Positions 52,283 to 63,256 of a stretch of 64,000 nt of DNA are shown piece after piece. Source of the stretch: Aurantiacibacter gangjinensis (GTDB lineage: Bacteria > Pseudomonadota > Alphaproteobacteria > Sphingomonadales > Sphingomonadaceae); NCBI RefSeq assembly GCF_001886695.1, contig NZ_CP018097.1, positions 2,431,030-2,495,029 of the forward strand, written 5' to 3'. Position numbers and translations under genes: made by a program. The stretch's first letter is position 1. Every line of letters starts with the position of its first letter. The notes beneath the pieces were generated by a model. That model did no database searches. It worked only from the letters and a program-made list of their open reading frames with translations, and had not been told where the DNA came from.

Positions 52283-53500
52283 CTACTCCACCAGCGTGGA
52301 ATGGATATGCAGATCGCCCAGTATCGTCTTGTGAACGGGGCATTTGTCGGCAATTTCCATCAGCCGCGCGCGCTGTTCTTCGGTCAGATCACCCGATAGC
52401 TCTATCGCGCGGTCGATCACCTGGATCGGGCTGCCGTCCTTGTCGCAGTCGAGGCAATCTTCGGCGTGGTCACGGCTGTGCTCAAGCTCGATCCGCACGC
52501 TGTCGAGCGGCCATTTCTTGCGTTCCGCATACATCTGGATCGTCATGCTGGTGCATGTGCCCAGTGCGGAAAGAAGCAGGTCGTAAGGCGTCGGCCCATG
52601 GTCGGAGCCGCCATAGCTGACGGGCTCGTCCGCGATGAACTCGTGACTGGCGGTGCGGACCCATTGCGCGAACTTTCCGCCTGCCGTGGACACCTCGACC
52701 GTGCCGCCGAAGGGTTCGCGCGGCTCTGCCGGCAGGTCCGCCAGATAGGGCGCGGCCCATGCAGCAATGAGATTGGCGGCGTTCTCGGCAGCGCCGACTT
52801 CGGTCAGCAAGTGGTCGGCATTGTCCAGCGAGAGGAAACTCTTGGGATGCTTCGCCGCCTCGAAAATTAAGCGCGCATTCTCGATGCCCACGACCTCGTC
52901 TTGCGGGCAGTGCATCACCAGCAGCGCCTTGCCCAGATTGGCGATGCGCTTTGCCTGCGGCTGGTCGCGGCCCTGTTCCAGAAAGCCGCGCGCGATGCGG
53001 AATTTGCGACCCGCCAGCGTCACCTCCCCCTCGCCCGCTTCTTCGATCTCGGCAATGGCATCGCCGAAATGTTCAAAGACATGCTCTGCATCGAAAGGTG
53101 CGTTGAGCGTGACGACGCCGCGTGCCTGCGGCACATGCTCGGCCGCGGCCAGCACGGCAGCACCGCCCAGCGAGTGACCGATCAGCAGCAGCGGCGGCAG
53201 ACCGCGCGCATCCAGCGCTTCTGCGGCAGCGGTCAGGTCTTCGACATTGGTGGCAAAGCCCGCATTGGCGAAGTCGCCATCGCTGCCGCCAAGCCCTGTA
53301 AAATCGAAGCGCAGCACGGCGATGCCCTTGGCCGCCAGCGCGCTGGCAATGCGCGTGGCGGCGTGGCTCTGCTTGGTGCAGGTGAAGCAATGTGCGAACA
53401 CGGCGGCGGCCTTAGCCTTTACGTTAAGCGGCAGCTCCAGCCGCCCGTCCAGAATATGGCCGTGCTTGCCGGTGAAGGTGAATTTTTCGGTCGCGATCAT
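52283..53500 (-). CDS. Alpha/beta-hydrolase-OsmC fusion protein
   Basis: A 405-residue fusion. Residues 1 to about 260 are an alpha/beta-hydrolase with the nucleophile elbow GHSLGG and a Cys-rich start (AHCFTCTKQS). Residues about 265-405 are an OsmC-like domain: GPTPYDLLLSALGTCTSMTI (peroxidatic Cys) and DKCPVHKTI (second Cys), which fit an organic-peroxide-reducing thiol enzyme. The ATG at 53500 is chosen because MIATEKFTF begins the hydrolase; a longer frame to 53836 is Arg-rich. Such fusions are known in proteobacteria and are thought to act in oxidative stress. Confidence 0.9.
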   Translation of the reverse strand: MIATEKFTFTGKHGHILDGRLELPLNVKAKAAAVFAHCFTCTKQSHAATRIASALAAKGIAVLRFDFTGLGGSDGDFANAGFATNVEDLTAAAEALDARGLPPLLLIGHSLGGAAVLAAAEHVPQARGVVTLNAPFDAEHVFEHFGDAIAEIEEAGEGEVTLAGRKFRIARGFLEQGRDQPQAKRIANLGKALLVMHCPQDEVVGIENARLIFEAAKHPKSFLSLDNADHLLTEVGAAENAANLIAAWAAPYLADLPAEPREPFGGTVEVSTAGGKFAQWVRTASHEFIADEPVSYGGSDHGPTPYDLLLSALGTCTSMTIQMYAERKKWPLDSVRIELEHSRDHAEDCLDCDKDGSPIQVIDRAIELSGDLTEEQRARLMEIADKCPVHKTILGDLHIHSTLVE

Positions 53501-53767
53501 GCGCTTGTCCTGCCCTGTCCTACATCGCCTCATCGCTGTAACGCGCCGGGTGATGACTATGTTTCGCTTCGTCTCGATTTCGCTGCCGGTCGCCTCCGGG
53601 TTGCAGCCACTTTTGCGCCCGAAGGTTTTTGCCTTCAGGACAGTGCTCCATGTGCTCCAGGTTAGCCATCCTCGCATGGGCAAATCGGCGTTTGCGCCCT
53701 TGCCCGCGCGGCGCTCTATCGCCATAGGCGGCGGCAACAGCTTCACCCCCTTGAAAGGCCGCATCCC

Positions 53768-54004
53768 ATGAAAGTCCGCATCCATGTCAGCCTGAAGCCC
53801 GGCGTGCTCGACCCGCAAGGCCGCGCCGTCCACCATGCGCTGGAAGGTCTGGGCTATGAAGGCGTGAACGATGTGCGGATCGGGCGCCTGGTGGAGCTGG
53901 ACGTGGCCGACGACACCAGCGATGCTGCGCTCGAAGCCATGTGCGAGGAGCTGCTCGCCAACATGGTGATCGAGAACTACCGCATCGAGAAGGTGCAGCC
54001 GTGA
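53768..54004 (+). CDS. purS: Phosphoribosylformylglycinamidine synthase subunit PurS
   Basis: A 78-residue small subunit of the three-part FGAM synthase (PurS, PurQ, PurL). [19 protein letters not shown] is its signature. It is needed for ammonia channelling between PurQ and PurL. The ATG at 53768 is used; 266 bp upstream hold no recognisable gene. Its stop overlaps the purQ GTG (GTGA at 54001-54004). Confidence 0.95.
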   Translation: MKVRIHVSLKPGVLDPQGRAVHHALEGLGYEGVNDVRIGRLVELDVADDTSDAALEAMCEELLANMVIENYRIEKVQP

Positions 54005-54672
54005 AGACCGCCGTCGTCACCTTCCCCGGCTCCAATTGCGACCGCGACATGCAGGTCGCGCTGCGCGAGGTGTCGGGGCGCGATCCGGTGCGCGTCTGGC
54101 ACGGCGATGCCGACCTGCCCGATGGGCTGGACTTCATCGCCCTTCCCGGCGGCTTCTCCTATGGCGACTACCTGCGCAGCGGGGCGATGGCAGCCAACAG
54201 CCCGATCATGCGCTCGGTCGTGAAAGCCGCAGAGCGCGGCGTGCCGGTGCTGGGCGTATGCAACGGCTTCCAGGTGCTGACCGAAAGCGGCCTCTTGCCG
54301 GGCGCACTGATGCGCAATGCGGGCCAGACCTTCATCTGCCGCACGGTGGAGCTGGTGGTGGAGAATGCGCAGAGCATGTTCACCCGCAGTTACGAGGCGG
54401 GCGAGACGGTCCGCATCCCCGTCGCCCATCACGATGGCAACTACTTCGCCGATGACGTGACGCTCGACCGCTTGGAAGGCGAAGGCCGCGTGGCGTTCCG
54501 CTATAGCGAGAACTGCAACGGCTCACAGCGCGATATCGCTGGTGTGCTGAATGCGAAGGGCAATGTGCTCGGCATGATGCCCCATCCCGAACGCGCCATC
54601 GAAGACGTGCAAGGCGGTAGCGACGGCCGCCGCCTGTTCGAAAGCGTGCTGGGGATGCTTGAAAGGGTGTAA
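54001..54672 (+). CDS. purQ: Phosphoribosylformylglycinamidine synthase subunit PurQ
   Basis: A 223-residue class-I glutamine amidotransferase. The nucleophile Cys is in GVCNGFQVL and the His/Glu pair in [24 protein letters not shown] gives the oxyanion region. It supplies ammonia to PurL. The GTG start overlaps the purS stop and fits [20 protein letters not shown] relatives. purL is not in the window. Confidence 0.96.
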   Translation: MKTAVVTFPGSNCDRDMQVALREVSGRDPVRVWHGDADLPDGLDFIALPGGFSYGDYLRSGAMAANSPIMRSVVKAAERGVPVLGVCNGFQVLTESGLLPGALMRNAGQTFICRTVELVVENAQSMFTRSYEAGETVRIPVAHHDGNYFADDVTLDRLEGEGRVAFRYSENCNGSQRDIAGVLNAKGNVLGMMPHPERAIEDVQGGSDGRRLFESVLGMLERV

Positions 54673-54771
54673 AAGCGCTGTCCTACAAAGATCGGCAGGC
54701 GTCACAGCGAGCCCGCTCTTTGACAGTCATCGCTATCTGACACCCGATCGCGAGCGAAGCGAGGGCTAGCC

Positions 54772-54870
54772 TGTCCTGAGCCTGCCGAAGGGGCCGACCG
54801 CCCGCCCGCAGCGGGCACGCAGCGAAGGGGAGTGCATCTAGCGAGGACGAAGGCGCGGATGCGCCTTCGC
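54772..54870. repeat. Diverged family A repeat and GGAT-loop hairpin element, copy 2
   Basis: tgtcctgagcctgccgaagg (54773-54792) is a degenerate copy of the family A core. From about 54817 the string cacgcagcg...gcatctagcgaggacgaa leads into gaaggcgc-GGAT-gcgccttc (54849-54868), an 8-bp stem. It follows the pattern of copy 1 at 40071. It lies between convergent purQ and the GGDEF-EAL gene, 10 bp past the latter's stop on the minus strand. Confidence 0.65.
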
Positions 54871-54878
54871 AAAACCAA

Positions 54879-57227
54879 TCAAGCCGCCTGCCGCCCCTTA
54901 ACCACCAGAGAACGCGCTTCCTGCGCAGGCATGGGTCGGCCGAAGTAGTAGCCCTGGATCTTGGTGCAGCCCAGCTCGCGGATCAGCGCGGCCTGCTCGG
55001 CGTCCTCCACCCCTTCGGCGGTGGTGCTCATGTCGAGACTATGCGCCATGGCCACCACCGCGCGGATGATGGCGAGGCTTTCCTGGCTGTCCTGCGCGGC
55101 GCCCTGCACGAAACTGCGGTCCACCTTGATGGTGGAGAAACGCAGCGTGCGCAGATAGCCGAGCGATGAATAGCCGGTGCCGAAATCGTCAAGCGCGATT
55201 GAGCAGCCCAGCGCCATGATCTCTTCCAGCGTCTGGCGCGCCGTGCGGCCATCGCGCAGGAACACGCTTTCGGTCACTTCCACTTCCAGCCTGTGCGCGG
55301 GCAACCCGGTTTCCGCCAATGCGCGCACGATTGTGCTCGCAAAAGCAGGCTCCAGCAATTGCTCGCCCGAGACATTGACGGCCACCTTGATCTCGTCCGG
55401 CCAGCGCGCCGCCTCGCGGCATGCCTCGCGCAGCACCCAGTCGCCAACGGGCACGATCAGGCGCGTGTCTTCGGCCAGCGGGATGAACTTGGCGGGGCTG
55501 ACCGGCCCATGCTCCTTGCTGTTCCAGCGCAGCAGCGCCTCGAAACTGACGATGTGCTCGCTGCGCGCATCGACCACCGGCTGGAAATGCAGCTCCATCT
55601 CGTCATTAGCGATGGCGTGGCGCAGCGCCCCTTCCAGCTTGCGGCGTTCCTCCGCATGGGCGTGGAGAGCAGGCATGTACTGGAAGTGCGAATTGCCGCC
55701 TTCATCCTTGGCCTTGTAAAGCGCGAGGTCGGCATTGCGCATGAGCATCTCCACCGACTGCCCGTCGCGCGGACCGATGGCCGAGCCGATGCTGGCACCG
55801 ATGAAAAGCGTGTGCGCGTCGATTTTGTAGGGCTGCGAGAGGGTTTCGATCACCAGTCCGGACAGGTGATCGATCCGCTGGCGATCTGCCGCATCGCGAA
55901 TGACGATGGCAAACTCGTCTCCGCCCAGACGGCCGACCTGCTCGCCCTCGCCCACCACGGCGGCAAGGCGGCTGGAGACTTCGGCCAAGAGCTTGTCGCC
56001 CAGCTGGTGGCCGAGCGAATCGTTGACCGCCTTGAACCGGTCCAGATCGATCATCAGGAAAGCGCAGCGCGTCTTCCATTGCTCGGCATATTGCAGCCCG
56101 TCACCCAGCGCCTCGGTCAGCATCAGGCGATTGGGAAGGCCGGTCAGCGTGTCGTAACGGGCGAGATAGGCGATCTTGTCGTCACGGTCGCGCTGTTCGG
56201 TCACATCGGACCCCACGCCGCGGAAGCCGATAAAGGCGCCTTCCTCATTGTGCATGGGGCTGCCGGAGAGCTCCCACCAGCCGCGCTTGCCGGCCATGTC
56301 GACCTGCACCAGAAGGTTGGAGAAATGCTCGCGCCGCTTCAGCTTTTCGGCAAGCTCGTGCAGGCTGGGCGGGAAATCGCCGCTATCCCAATAGGTTCCC
56401 GCAATCACCCTTACGAAGCTCTGGCCCTCCAGCGCATCGGGCTCGGCTCCCAGCGCGAAGGCGAAGCGCGGCGATGCGGAGCGGATGCGGCGATGGGTAT
56501 CGACCTGCCACAGCCAGTCGGACGCCTTCTCCTCATATTCGCGCAGCAAAAGCGAGACGACCTCGTCCTTCTCGGCCACTCCCGCCTCTGCAATCTTTGC
56601 CGACAGGTATGTGCGCGCCGACTGGAAAGAGGCGGTGACGATGGCCAGCGTATAGGCACCGCTCGCAATGGCGAAAGCGATGTTGCCCGTGGCGAGGAAG
56701 GACAGCGCGCCGGTAAAGCCAACCACCAGGTCGAACATGATCGCGGCCACAGGCGCGCTCGCCATGGAAGCGGCGCTTCCGGCCATCAGCATCGCGATCA
56801 GCGCCCAGAGCGCGTAATGATCGGTAGTACTGCCCTGCGGCACGAAGAAGATGAGCGCCAGCACCCATGGAAGGGTGCATCCGAACACACTGGCAGCTTG
56901 ACGGGTGAACTCGCTACGCTGGAGGCCGCGCCGCTCGACATCGATCAGCGCCTTGTCCATGCGGGTCGCGTTCCAGACGGCGAGGATGACGCCGAGCAGC
57001 CAAGTCACCAAGATCCATGTGGCGATATCACCCGCATAGAGCGTGACGGCGAGCATGGCGGCAAGGCCATGCGCGGCAATGCGCGTGACGGAAACCTTGT
57101 GAAGTTCGGCATATTGGAGAGCGCGCAACCGGCTCCAGTCGCCCTCACCGGGGTCGCGAAGGCCGATCACCTGCAATGCGCTTAGCCGCAAAGGCAGGCT
57201 CGGAAGGCCGGAATGCTTGTCGCTCAC
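54879..57227 (-). CDS. Membrane GGDEF-EAL protein (cyclic-di-GMP enzyme)
   Basis: A 782-residue protein with about five N-terminal membrane helices (about 45-205), a PAS segment (about 230-350), an intact GGDEF domain (RLGGDEFAIV, so diguanylate cyclase) and an intact EAL domain (SFEALLRWN, so phosphodiesterase). Both may be active, or one dominant; it controls c-di-GMP. The GTG at 57227 is chosen because MSDKHSGLPSLPL is a natural start; a TTG at 57248 is in frame and cannot be excluded. It ends next to copy 2 of the repeated hairpin. Confidence 0.92.
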   Translation of the reverse strand: MSDKHSGLPSLPLRLSALQVIGLRDPGEGDWSRLRALQYAELHKVSVTRIAAHGLAAMLAVTLYAGDIATWILVTWLLGVILAVWNATRMDKALIDVERRGLQRSEFTRQAASVFGCTLPWVLALIFFVPQGSTTDHYALWALIAMLMAGSAASMASAPVAAIMFDLVVGFTGALSFLATGNIAFAIASGAYTLAIVTASFQSARTYLSAKIAEAGVAEKDEVVSLLLREYEEKASDWLWQVDTHRRIRSASPRFAFALGAEPDALEGQSFVRVIAGTYWDSGDFPPSLHELAEKLKRREHFSNLLVQVDMAGKRGWWELSGSPMHNEEGAFIGFRGVGSDVTEQRDRDDKIAYLARYDTLTGLPNRLMLTEALGDGLQYAEQWKTRCAFLMIDLDRFKAVNDSLGHQLGDKLLAEVSSRLAAVVGEGEQVGRLGGDEFAIVIRDAADRQRIDHLSGLVIETLSQPYKIDAHTLFIGASIGSAIGPRDGQSVEMLMRNADLALYKAKDEGGNSHFQYMPALHAHAEERRKLEGALRHAIANDEMELHFQPVVDARSEHIVSFEALLRWNSKEHGPVSPAKFIPLAEDTRLIVPVGDWVLREACREAARWPDEIKVAVNVSGEQLLEPAFASTIVRALAETGLPAHRLEVEVTESVFLRDGRTARQTLEEIMALGCSIALDDFGTGYSSLGYLRTLRFSTIKVDRSFVQGAAQDSQESLAIIRAVVAMAHSLDMSTTAEGVEDAEQAALIRELGCTKIQGYYFGRPMPAQEARSLVVKGRQAA

Positions 57228-57298
57228 CCGGACGCGGTAGCCGCACAATGGTTATCGCGGGGTAAAGCGCAGCTCCGGTTTCTCGATAAAGTCGAAAT

Positions 57299-59122
<1,824 letters not shown>

Positions 59123-59145
59123 AAAATCTGGCCCTTACTCCCGCG

Positions 59146-59457
59146 TCAGTGCGGAAAATTCTTGTCGACGAACATATGGGTGAATTGCACCGGTTCCGGC
59201 TCGGTTCCATTCTGCTCTATGAACTTCAGGCGGCCCTTGGTCCAGAATTCCCGGATCGCCGCGTCCATGCCATCGGGAAACTGCATTCGCGAGCGCACGA
59301 TCTCGCGCCAGCTGCCTTCGGCCTCGAATGTCGCGCGGAAAAACGGCTCTGCCTCTACCAGCCAGGCTTGGTTTGCCTCGTCCAGATGGCCGATCGTATC
59401 GAGCACGTAGGAATCGAGCAGCCGGAGGAAAGGCTTGCCTTCGTAGCGGTCGGTCAC
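59146..59457 (-). CDS. Conserved small protein between glmU and glmS
   Basis: A 103-residue protein without a signal peptide or membrane segment. It is acidic and aromatic-rich (TDRYEGKPFLRLLDSYVLDTIG ... FFRATFEAEGSWREI, given in part) and has no motif I recognise. The GTG start (59455-59457) overlaps the glmU stop (GTGA), and glmS follows 23 bp after its stop; this linkage suggests a role tied to amino-sugar synthesis. Function unknown. Confidence 0.75.
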   Translation of the reverse strand: MTDRYEGKPFLRLLDSYVLDTIGHLDEANQAWLVEAEPFFRATFEAEGSWREIVRSRMQFPDGMDAAIREFWTKGRLKFIEQNGTEPEPVQFTHMFVDKNFPH

Positions 59458-60812
59458 TTCTTTTCCGCCGCCTTTTTCTTCTTCATCGTGTCGTGGAAAC
59501 GGTCTGCCCAGCCAGGCTTCACCATCTGGTCGGCGCGCACCATGCGCAATTCGCCCTCGCCCACATCGCGGCTGACGGCGCTGCCTGCCGCCACAATGGC
59601 ATCCGCGCCGATAGTGACGGGCGCGATCAGGGATGAGTTGGAACCGATGAAGGCGCGCGGGCCGATGGTCGTCTTGTGCTTGAAATAGCCATCGTAATTG
59701 CAGGTGATGGTGCCAGCGCCGATATTCGCGCCCGCACCGACCGTGGCATCGCCCAAATAGGTGAGGTGGCTTGCTTTCGCCCCCTCGCCCAAGGTGGCCT
59801 TTTTCATCTCGACGAAATTGCCGATCTTGCTGTCCTTCTCCATCACGGAGCCGGGACGCAGGCGCGCATAGGGGCCGACATCGGCATTCTCGCCGACGCG
59901 CGCACCTTCCAGATGGCTGAATGCCTTGATCGTCGCTCCTGCCGCCACGCTGACGCCTGGGCCGAAGACGACGTTCGGCTCGATCACCACGTCGGCGGCG
60001 ATGGCGGTGTCGTAGCTGAAGAAAACGGTTTCAGGCGCGCGCAGCGTTGCGCCGCCTTCCATGACTTCCCCACGCTTGTAGGCCTGCCATTGCGCCTCGG
60101 CGGCCGCTAGTTCTGCGCGGCTATTGATGCCTGCCACCTCATCCGCGCTGTCGCAGGAAACCACCGCGCACGACCGGCCATCGGCGATGGCGATATTGAC
60201 GATATCGGGCAGGTAGTATTCCGCCTGCGCGTTCTCGTTCTTGACGCGGGCGAGCAGCGCGAACAGGTCTTCGGAGCGAGCGGCAAGCAGGCCGGAATTG
60301 CACATGCGGCAGGCACGCTCGTCCTCCGTCGCGTCCTTGTACTCGACCATCTTGAGGATGCGACCCTGCTGGCTGACCACGCGGCCATAGCGCAGCGGAT
60401 CGTCGGGTTCGAAGCCAAGCACCACGGCGGCAGGGGCATCGTCGCCGCGCAGCCGCTCGATCATCGCCTGCATGGTAGATGCCTTCACGAAGGGCACATC
60501 ACCATAAAGCACCAGCACATCGCCCTCGAACCCGCTCAGCGCCTCCTCGGCCTGCTGCACAGCATGGCCGGTGCCCAGCTGCGGTTCCTGCACGGCGAAG
60601 GCGACACGACTCGCGAGTCGCTCTTCCAGCTGCTCGCGCGATTCGCCCACGATGGTCACGAGCTTTTGCGGCCCTAGTTCCTCAACCGATGACAGCAAAT
60701 GTTCGATCATCGATCGGCCCGCAACTTCGTGCAGCACCTTGTGCAGGCTGCTTTTCATGCGGGTGCCCTTGCCCGCGGCAAGGATGATGGCGGCGATCGG
60801 TCGGTTGCTCAT
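59454..60812 (-). CDS. glmU: Bifunctional UDP-N-acetylglucosamine pyrophosphorylase / glucosamine-1-phosphate acetyltransferase
   Basis: A 452-residue enzyme. The N-terminal uridyltransferase has AIILAAGKGTRM, LYGDVPFV and EYKDATEDE; the C-terminal left-handed beta-helix has the hexapeptide repeats and the acetyltransferase site. The ATG at 60812 is used because MSNRPIAAIILAAGKG fits; a frame back to 60863 overlaps the divergent gph. It makes UDP-GlcNAc for peptidoglycan and lipid A. Confidence 0.97.
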   Translation of the reverse strand: MSNRPIAAIILAAGKGTRMKSSLHKVLHEVAGRSMIEHLLSSVEELGPQKLVTIVGESREQLEERLASRVAFAVQEPQLGTGHAVQQAEEALSGFEGDVLVLYGDVPFVKASTMQAMIERLRGDDAPAAVVLGFEPDDPLRYGRVVSQQGRILKMVEYKDATEDERACRMCNSGLLAARSEDLFALLARVKNENAQAEYYLPDIVNIAIADGRSCAVVSCDSADEVAGINSRAELAAAEAQWQAYKRGEVMEGGATLRAPETVFFSYDTAIAADVVIEPNVVFGPGVSVAAGATIKAFSHLEGARVGENADVGPYARLRPGSVMEKDSKIGNFVEMKKATLGEGAKASHLTYLGDATVGAGANIGAGTITCNYDGYFKHKTTIGPRAFIGSNSSLIAPVTIGADAIVAAGSAVSRDVGEGELRMVRADQMVKPGWADRFHDTMKKKKAAEKK

Positions 60813-60874
60813 GGTGAGCGCCCATGGCAGCAAATGATTGCAGTTTCCAGATGCTCGCCCCACATGGCGCGGCC

Positions 60875-61555
60875 ATGACCGATTTTCCTTTCGACATCGT
60901 CCTTTTCGACCTCGACGGCACGCTGGTCGATTCCGCGCTCGATCTTGGCCCCGCCATCAACGTGGCGCTGGCCGCGGAGGGGCGGCGCAGCGTGCCGCTG
61001 GCGGAAATCCGCCAGCTCATCGGCGGCGGTGCTGGCATCATGCTGGAACGCGCGCTGGAAGCCACCGGCGGGGCTGTGAGCGAGGCACGCTTCGACGAAC
61101 TGCTCGAAGTCGTGCTGGAACAATACTGGGCGCATATCGCTGACAATACCGTGCTTTATGACGGCGTGCTGCAGGCGCTGGACGAGCTGGCGTCGCGCGG
61201 CTGCACCCTAGCGGTCTGCACCAACAAAGCCGAAGAACCCGCGCGCGAATTGCTCGGCAAGCTCGGCATCGCGCAGAGGTTTGCCGCGATCTATGGCGGC
61301 GATACGCTGGGGCGCGAGAATGCCAAGCCCGCGCCGGACATGCTGCTTGCCGCCATCGCCGATTGCGGCGGCGGCCGCGCGGCGATGGTGGGCGATACGA
61401 CATACGATGTGCGCGCGGCCAAAGCTGCGGAGATACCGGTCGTGGTCTTCACCGGCGGCTATCTCGATGCGGTGCCGGAGGAGATCGGGGCAGATGCGCT
61501 GATGCCGCATTTTACCGAATTGCCCTCGGCGCTCGATGGGCTGGCGGTGTATTGA
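60875..61555 (+). CDS. gph: HAD-family phosphoglycolate phosphatase
   Basis: A 226-residue haloacid-dehalogenase hydrolase. Motif I is FDLDGTLVDS with nucleophile D12 and D14, motif II is VCTNKAEE, motif III has K and VGDTTYDVRAA. It dephosphorylates 2-phosphoglycolate, formed for example during DNA repair. The ATG at 60875 is chosen. It is divergent from glmU. Confidence 0.92.
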   Translation: MTDFPFDIVLFDLDGTLVDSALDLGPAINVALAAEGRRSVPLAEIRQLIGGGAGIMLERALEATGGAVSEARFDELLEVVLEQYWAHIADNTVLYDGVLQALDELASRGCTLAVCTNKAEEPARELLGKLGIAQRFAAIYGGDTLGRENAKPAPDMLLAAIADCGGGRAAMVGDTTYDVRAAKAAEIPVVVFTGGYLDAVPEEIGADALMPHFTELPSALDGLAVY

Positions 61556-61614
61556 CTTTGTAACACAGCGCGCTAGTCTCCTGCCCCGGGACAATAAGGG
61601 GGAGAACCTCGCAC

Positions 61615-62787
61615 ATGTATAGCGAACAGGATTTGCGCGACGCCGTAGCTGGCGGGGCCATCACCGAAGACGCGGCGCAATCGCTGCGGGCGCATGTCGC
61701 GCAAATGCGGCAGATGCCCATCACCGATGAGGAAAACTTCCGCCTTATCAATTCCTTCAACGATATTTTCGTCGCCATCGGGGTGGTCATCATGCTGCTT
61801 GCGGTAGGCGCGATCGGGCAGGCGATTGCCGGGGCAGTGGTTCCGTTGCCGGATTATCCTGGGTTCGTCGAAGCCACTGAAGAGCAATGGCGCGCTTACC
61901 AGAACGCGGACGAAAGCCGCGTCTTCCTCACTTTCGTTTTCGGTGGTGGCATGGTGGCCGCGACCGCGTGGATACTTGCCGAGTTTTTCACCAAGCGTCG
62001 CCGCATGGCCCTGCCAAGCATCATCCTCCTGCTCGCATTTGTGGGCGGCCTATTCTTCGCTGTGTTCGGCGGCGCCGTGATGGCTTTGACTGGCGGTGAC
62101 ATGTCAGGCGACCCGGGTGAGCGCACGATCGCGATTATCGCAGCGCTTGGCGCGTTGACAGCTGCCGGCGGCGCATTCCTTCACTGGAAACGCTTCATGG
62201 TGCCGATCACCATCGCCGCCGGTGCAGCGGCGCTCGCAGGCACGGTTATCGCGCTCTTGCTCGCCGCCATCGGGCCTGGAACCGACAATGCCGAGACCGT
62301 CCTGTGGTCGCTCGTCTTCGTCGCGGGGCTGGCCGTTTTTGCCTTCGCCATGCGCTGGGACATCAGCGACCGCGAACGCAAGACACGCCGCGCGGATGTT
62401 GCCTTCTGGCTGCACCTTCTCGCCGCGCCGATGATAGCGCACCCGATCTTCGCGCTGATCGGCGTGATGGACAACGACATGCTCGGCGTCGGCTCGGCTA
62501 TCGGTGTGCTGGCGGTATATGTGGTGTTCGGCCTGGTGGCTCTCGCCATCGACCGGCGCGCATTGCTGGTGTCCGCACTGATCTATGTGCTGATCGCGCT
62601 GACATTCCTGTTCGACCGCTTCGGCGCTGTCGAGCTGACCTTCGCTCTGACCGCGCTGGTGATCGGATCGGCCCTGCTGACATTGTCGGCCTTCTGGACC
62701 ACGATCCGCGAGAAGCTGGTGCTGGCCCTGCCCGGCGACGTGCAGGCGCGGCTGCCCGTCGTCGGTCCGCTGGCTCAGCCCGCCTAA
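61615..62787 (+). CDS. Multi-pass integral membrane protein, hypothetical
   Basis: A 390-residue protein: a charged N-terminal 40 residues (MYSEQDLRDAVAGGAITEDAAQSL, given in part as YSEQDLRDAVAGGAI) followed by about ten membrane helices. The start resembles the cytosolic head of DUF2157-type membrane proteins, but I cannot assign a family with confidence. GGGGGAGAA precedes the ATG at 61615. It stands between gph and the convergent DUF2794 gene. Confidence 0.65.
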   Translation: MYSEQDLRDAVAGGAITEDAAQSLRAHVAQMRQMPITDEENFRLINSFNDIFVAIGVVIMLLAVGAIGQAIAGAVVPLPDYPGFVEATEEQWRAYQNADESRVFLTFVFGGGMVAATAWILAEFFTKRRRMALPSIILLLAFVGGLFFAVFGGAVMALTGGDMSGDPGERTIAIIAALGALTAAGGAFLHWKRFMVPITIAAGAAALAGTVIALLLAAIGPGTDNAETVLWSLVFVAGLAVFAFAMRWDISDRERKTRRADVAFWLHLLAAPMIAHPIFALIGVMDNDMLGVGSAIGVLAVYVVFGLVALAIDRRALLVSALIYVLIALTFLFDRFGAVELTFALTALVIGSALLTLSAFWTTIREKLVLALPGDVQARLPVVGPLAQPA

Positions 62788-62881
62788 CCAAGCGCGACAT
62801 ATCCGCCAAAAGTGTCGGGCGGCTATCCGAAGCGCGATGCGCCACCTGATAGCCGCCCGAACTGTTTAAGCTTTCAAGAAA

Positions 62882-63256
62882 TCAGCTACCGACCAGCTTC
62901 ACCAATCGCCGCTCCACGGGCGCTAGCACGCCTGCCAGCTCATGCCCGCGCTTCAGCACCTGTCCGTGTTCGCCGAAGAGCGCCCACATGCCTTGTCGCT
63001 GGCGCAGAGACGGGCGTTTTTCAAGCCGCATCTGCGGAACCTCCGCTGCGCGCCGGAATGCTGCGAAGGTGGCGCAGTCGCGCGTGAAATCCATCGCATA
63101 ATCGCGCCATTCGCCCGCCGCGACCATACGGCCGTAGAGGTCGAGGATGCGCGTCAGCTCCAGCCGATCAAAGCCCACCTGCTGCGGCGGGCGCTGGCCG
63201 GGAAATGCCACGATATTGGGAGCGCCGCCTTTCGCGCCATTACCGCCTCGCTGCAT
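62882..63256 (-). CDS. DUF2794 family protein
   Basis: A 124-residue protein. NIVAFPGQRPPQQVGFDRLELTRIL, given in part as NIVAFPGQRPPQQVGFDRLE, and YGRMVAAGEWRDYAMDF are typical of DUF2794, a small alphaproteobacterial family of unknown function. The ATG at 63256 overlaps the stop of cysE (TGATG), and the gene is read with it. A longer frame to 63373 is an Arg-rich overlap with cysE. Confidence 0.88.
   Translation of the reverse strand: MQRGGNGAKGGAPNIVAFPGQRPPQQVGFDRLELTRILDLYGRMVAAGEWRDYAMDFTRDCATFAAFRRAAEVPQMRLEKRPSLRQRQGMWALFGEHGQVLKRGHELAGVLAPVERRLVKLVGS

Noticed and set aside
55293..57185. A 630-codon open frame opposite the GGDEF-EAL gene
   Set aside because: Antisense frame in high-GC sequence. 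The GGDEF and EAL motifs on the other strand leave no doubt about the true gene.
59123..59145. A possible glmS ribozyme
   Set aside because: Only 23 bases separate the upstream gene from glmS, far too short for the ribozyme fold.
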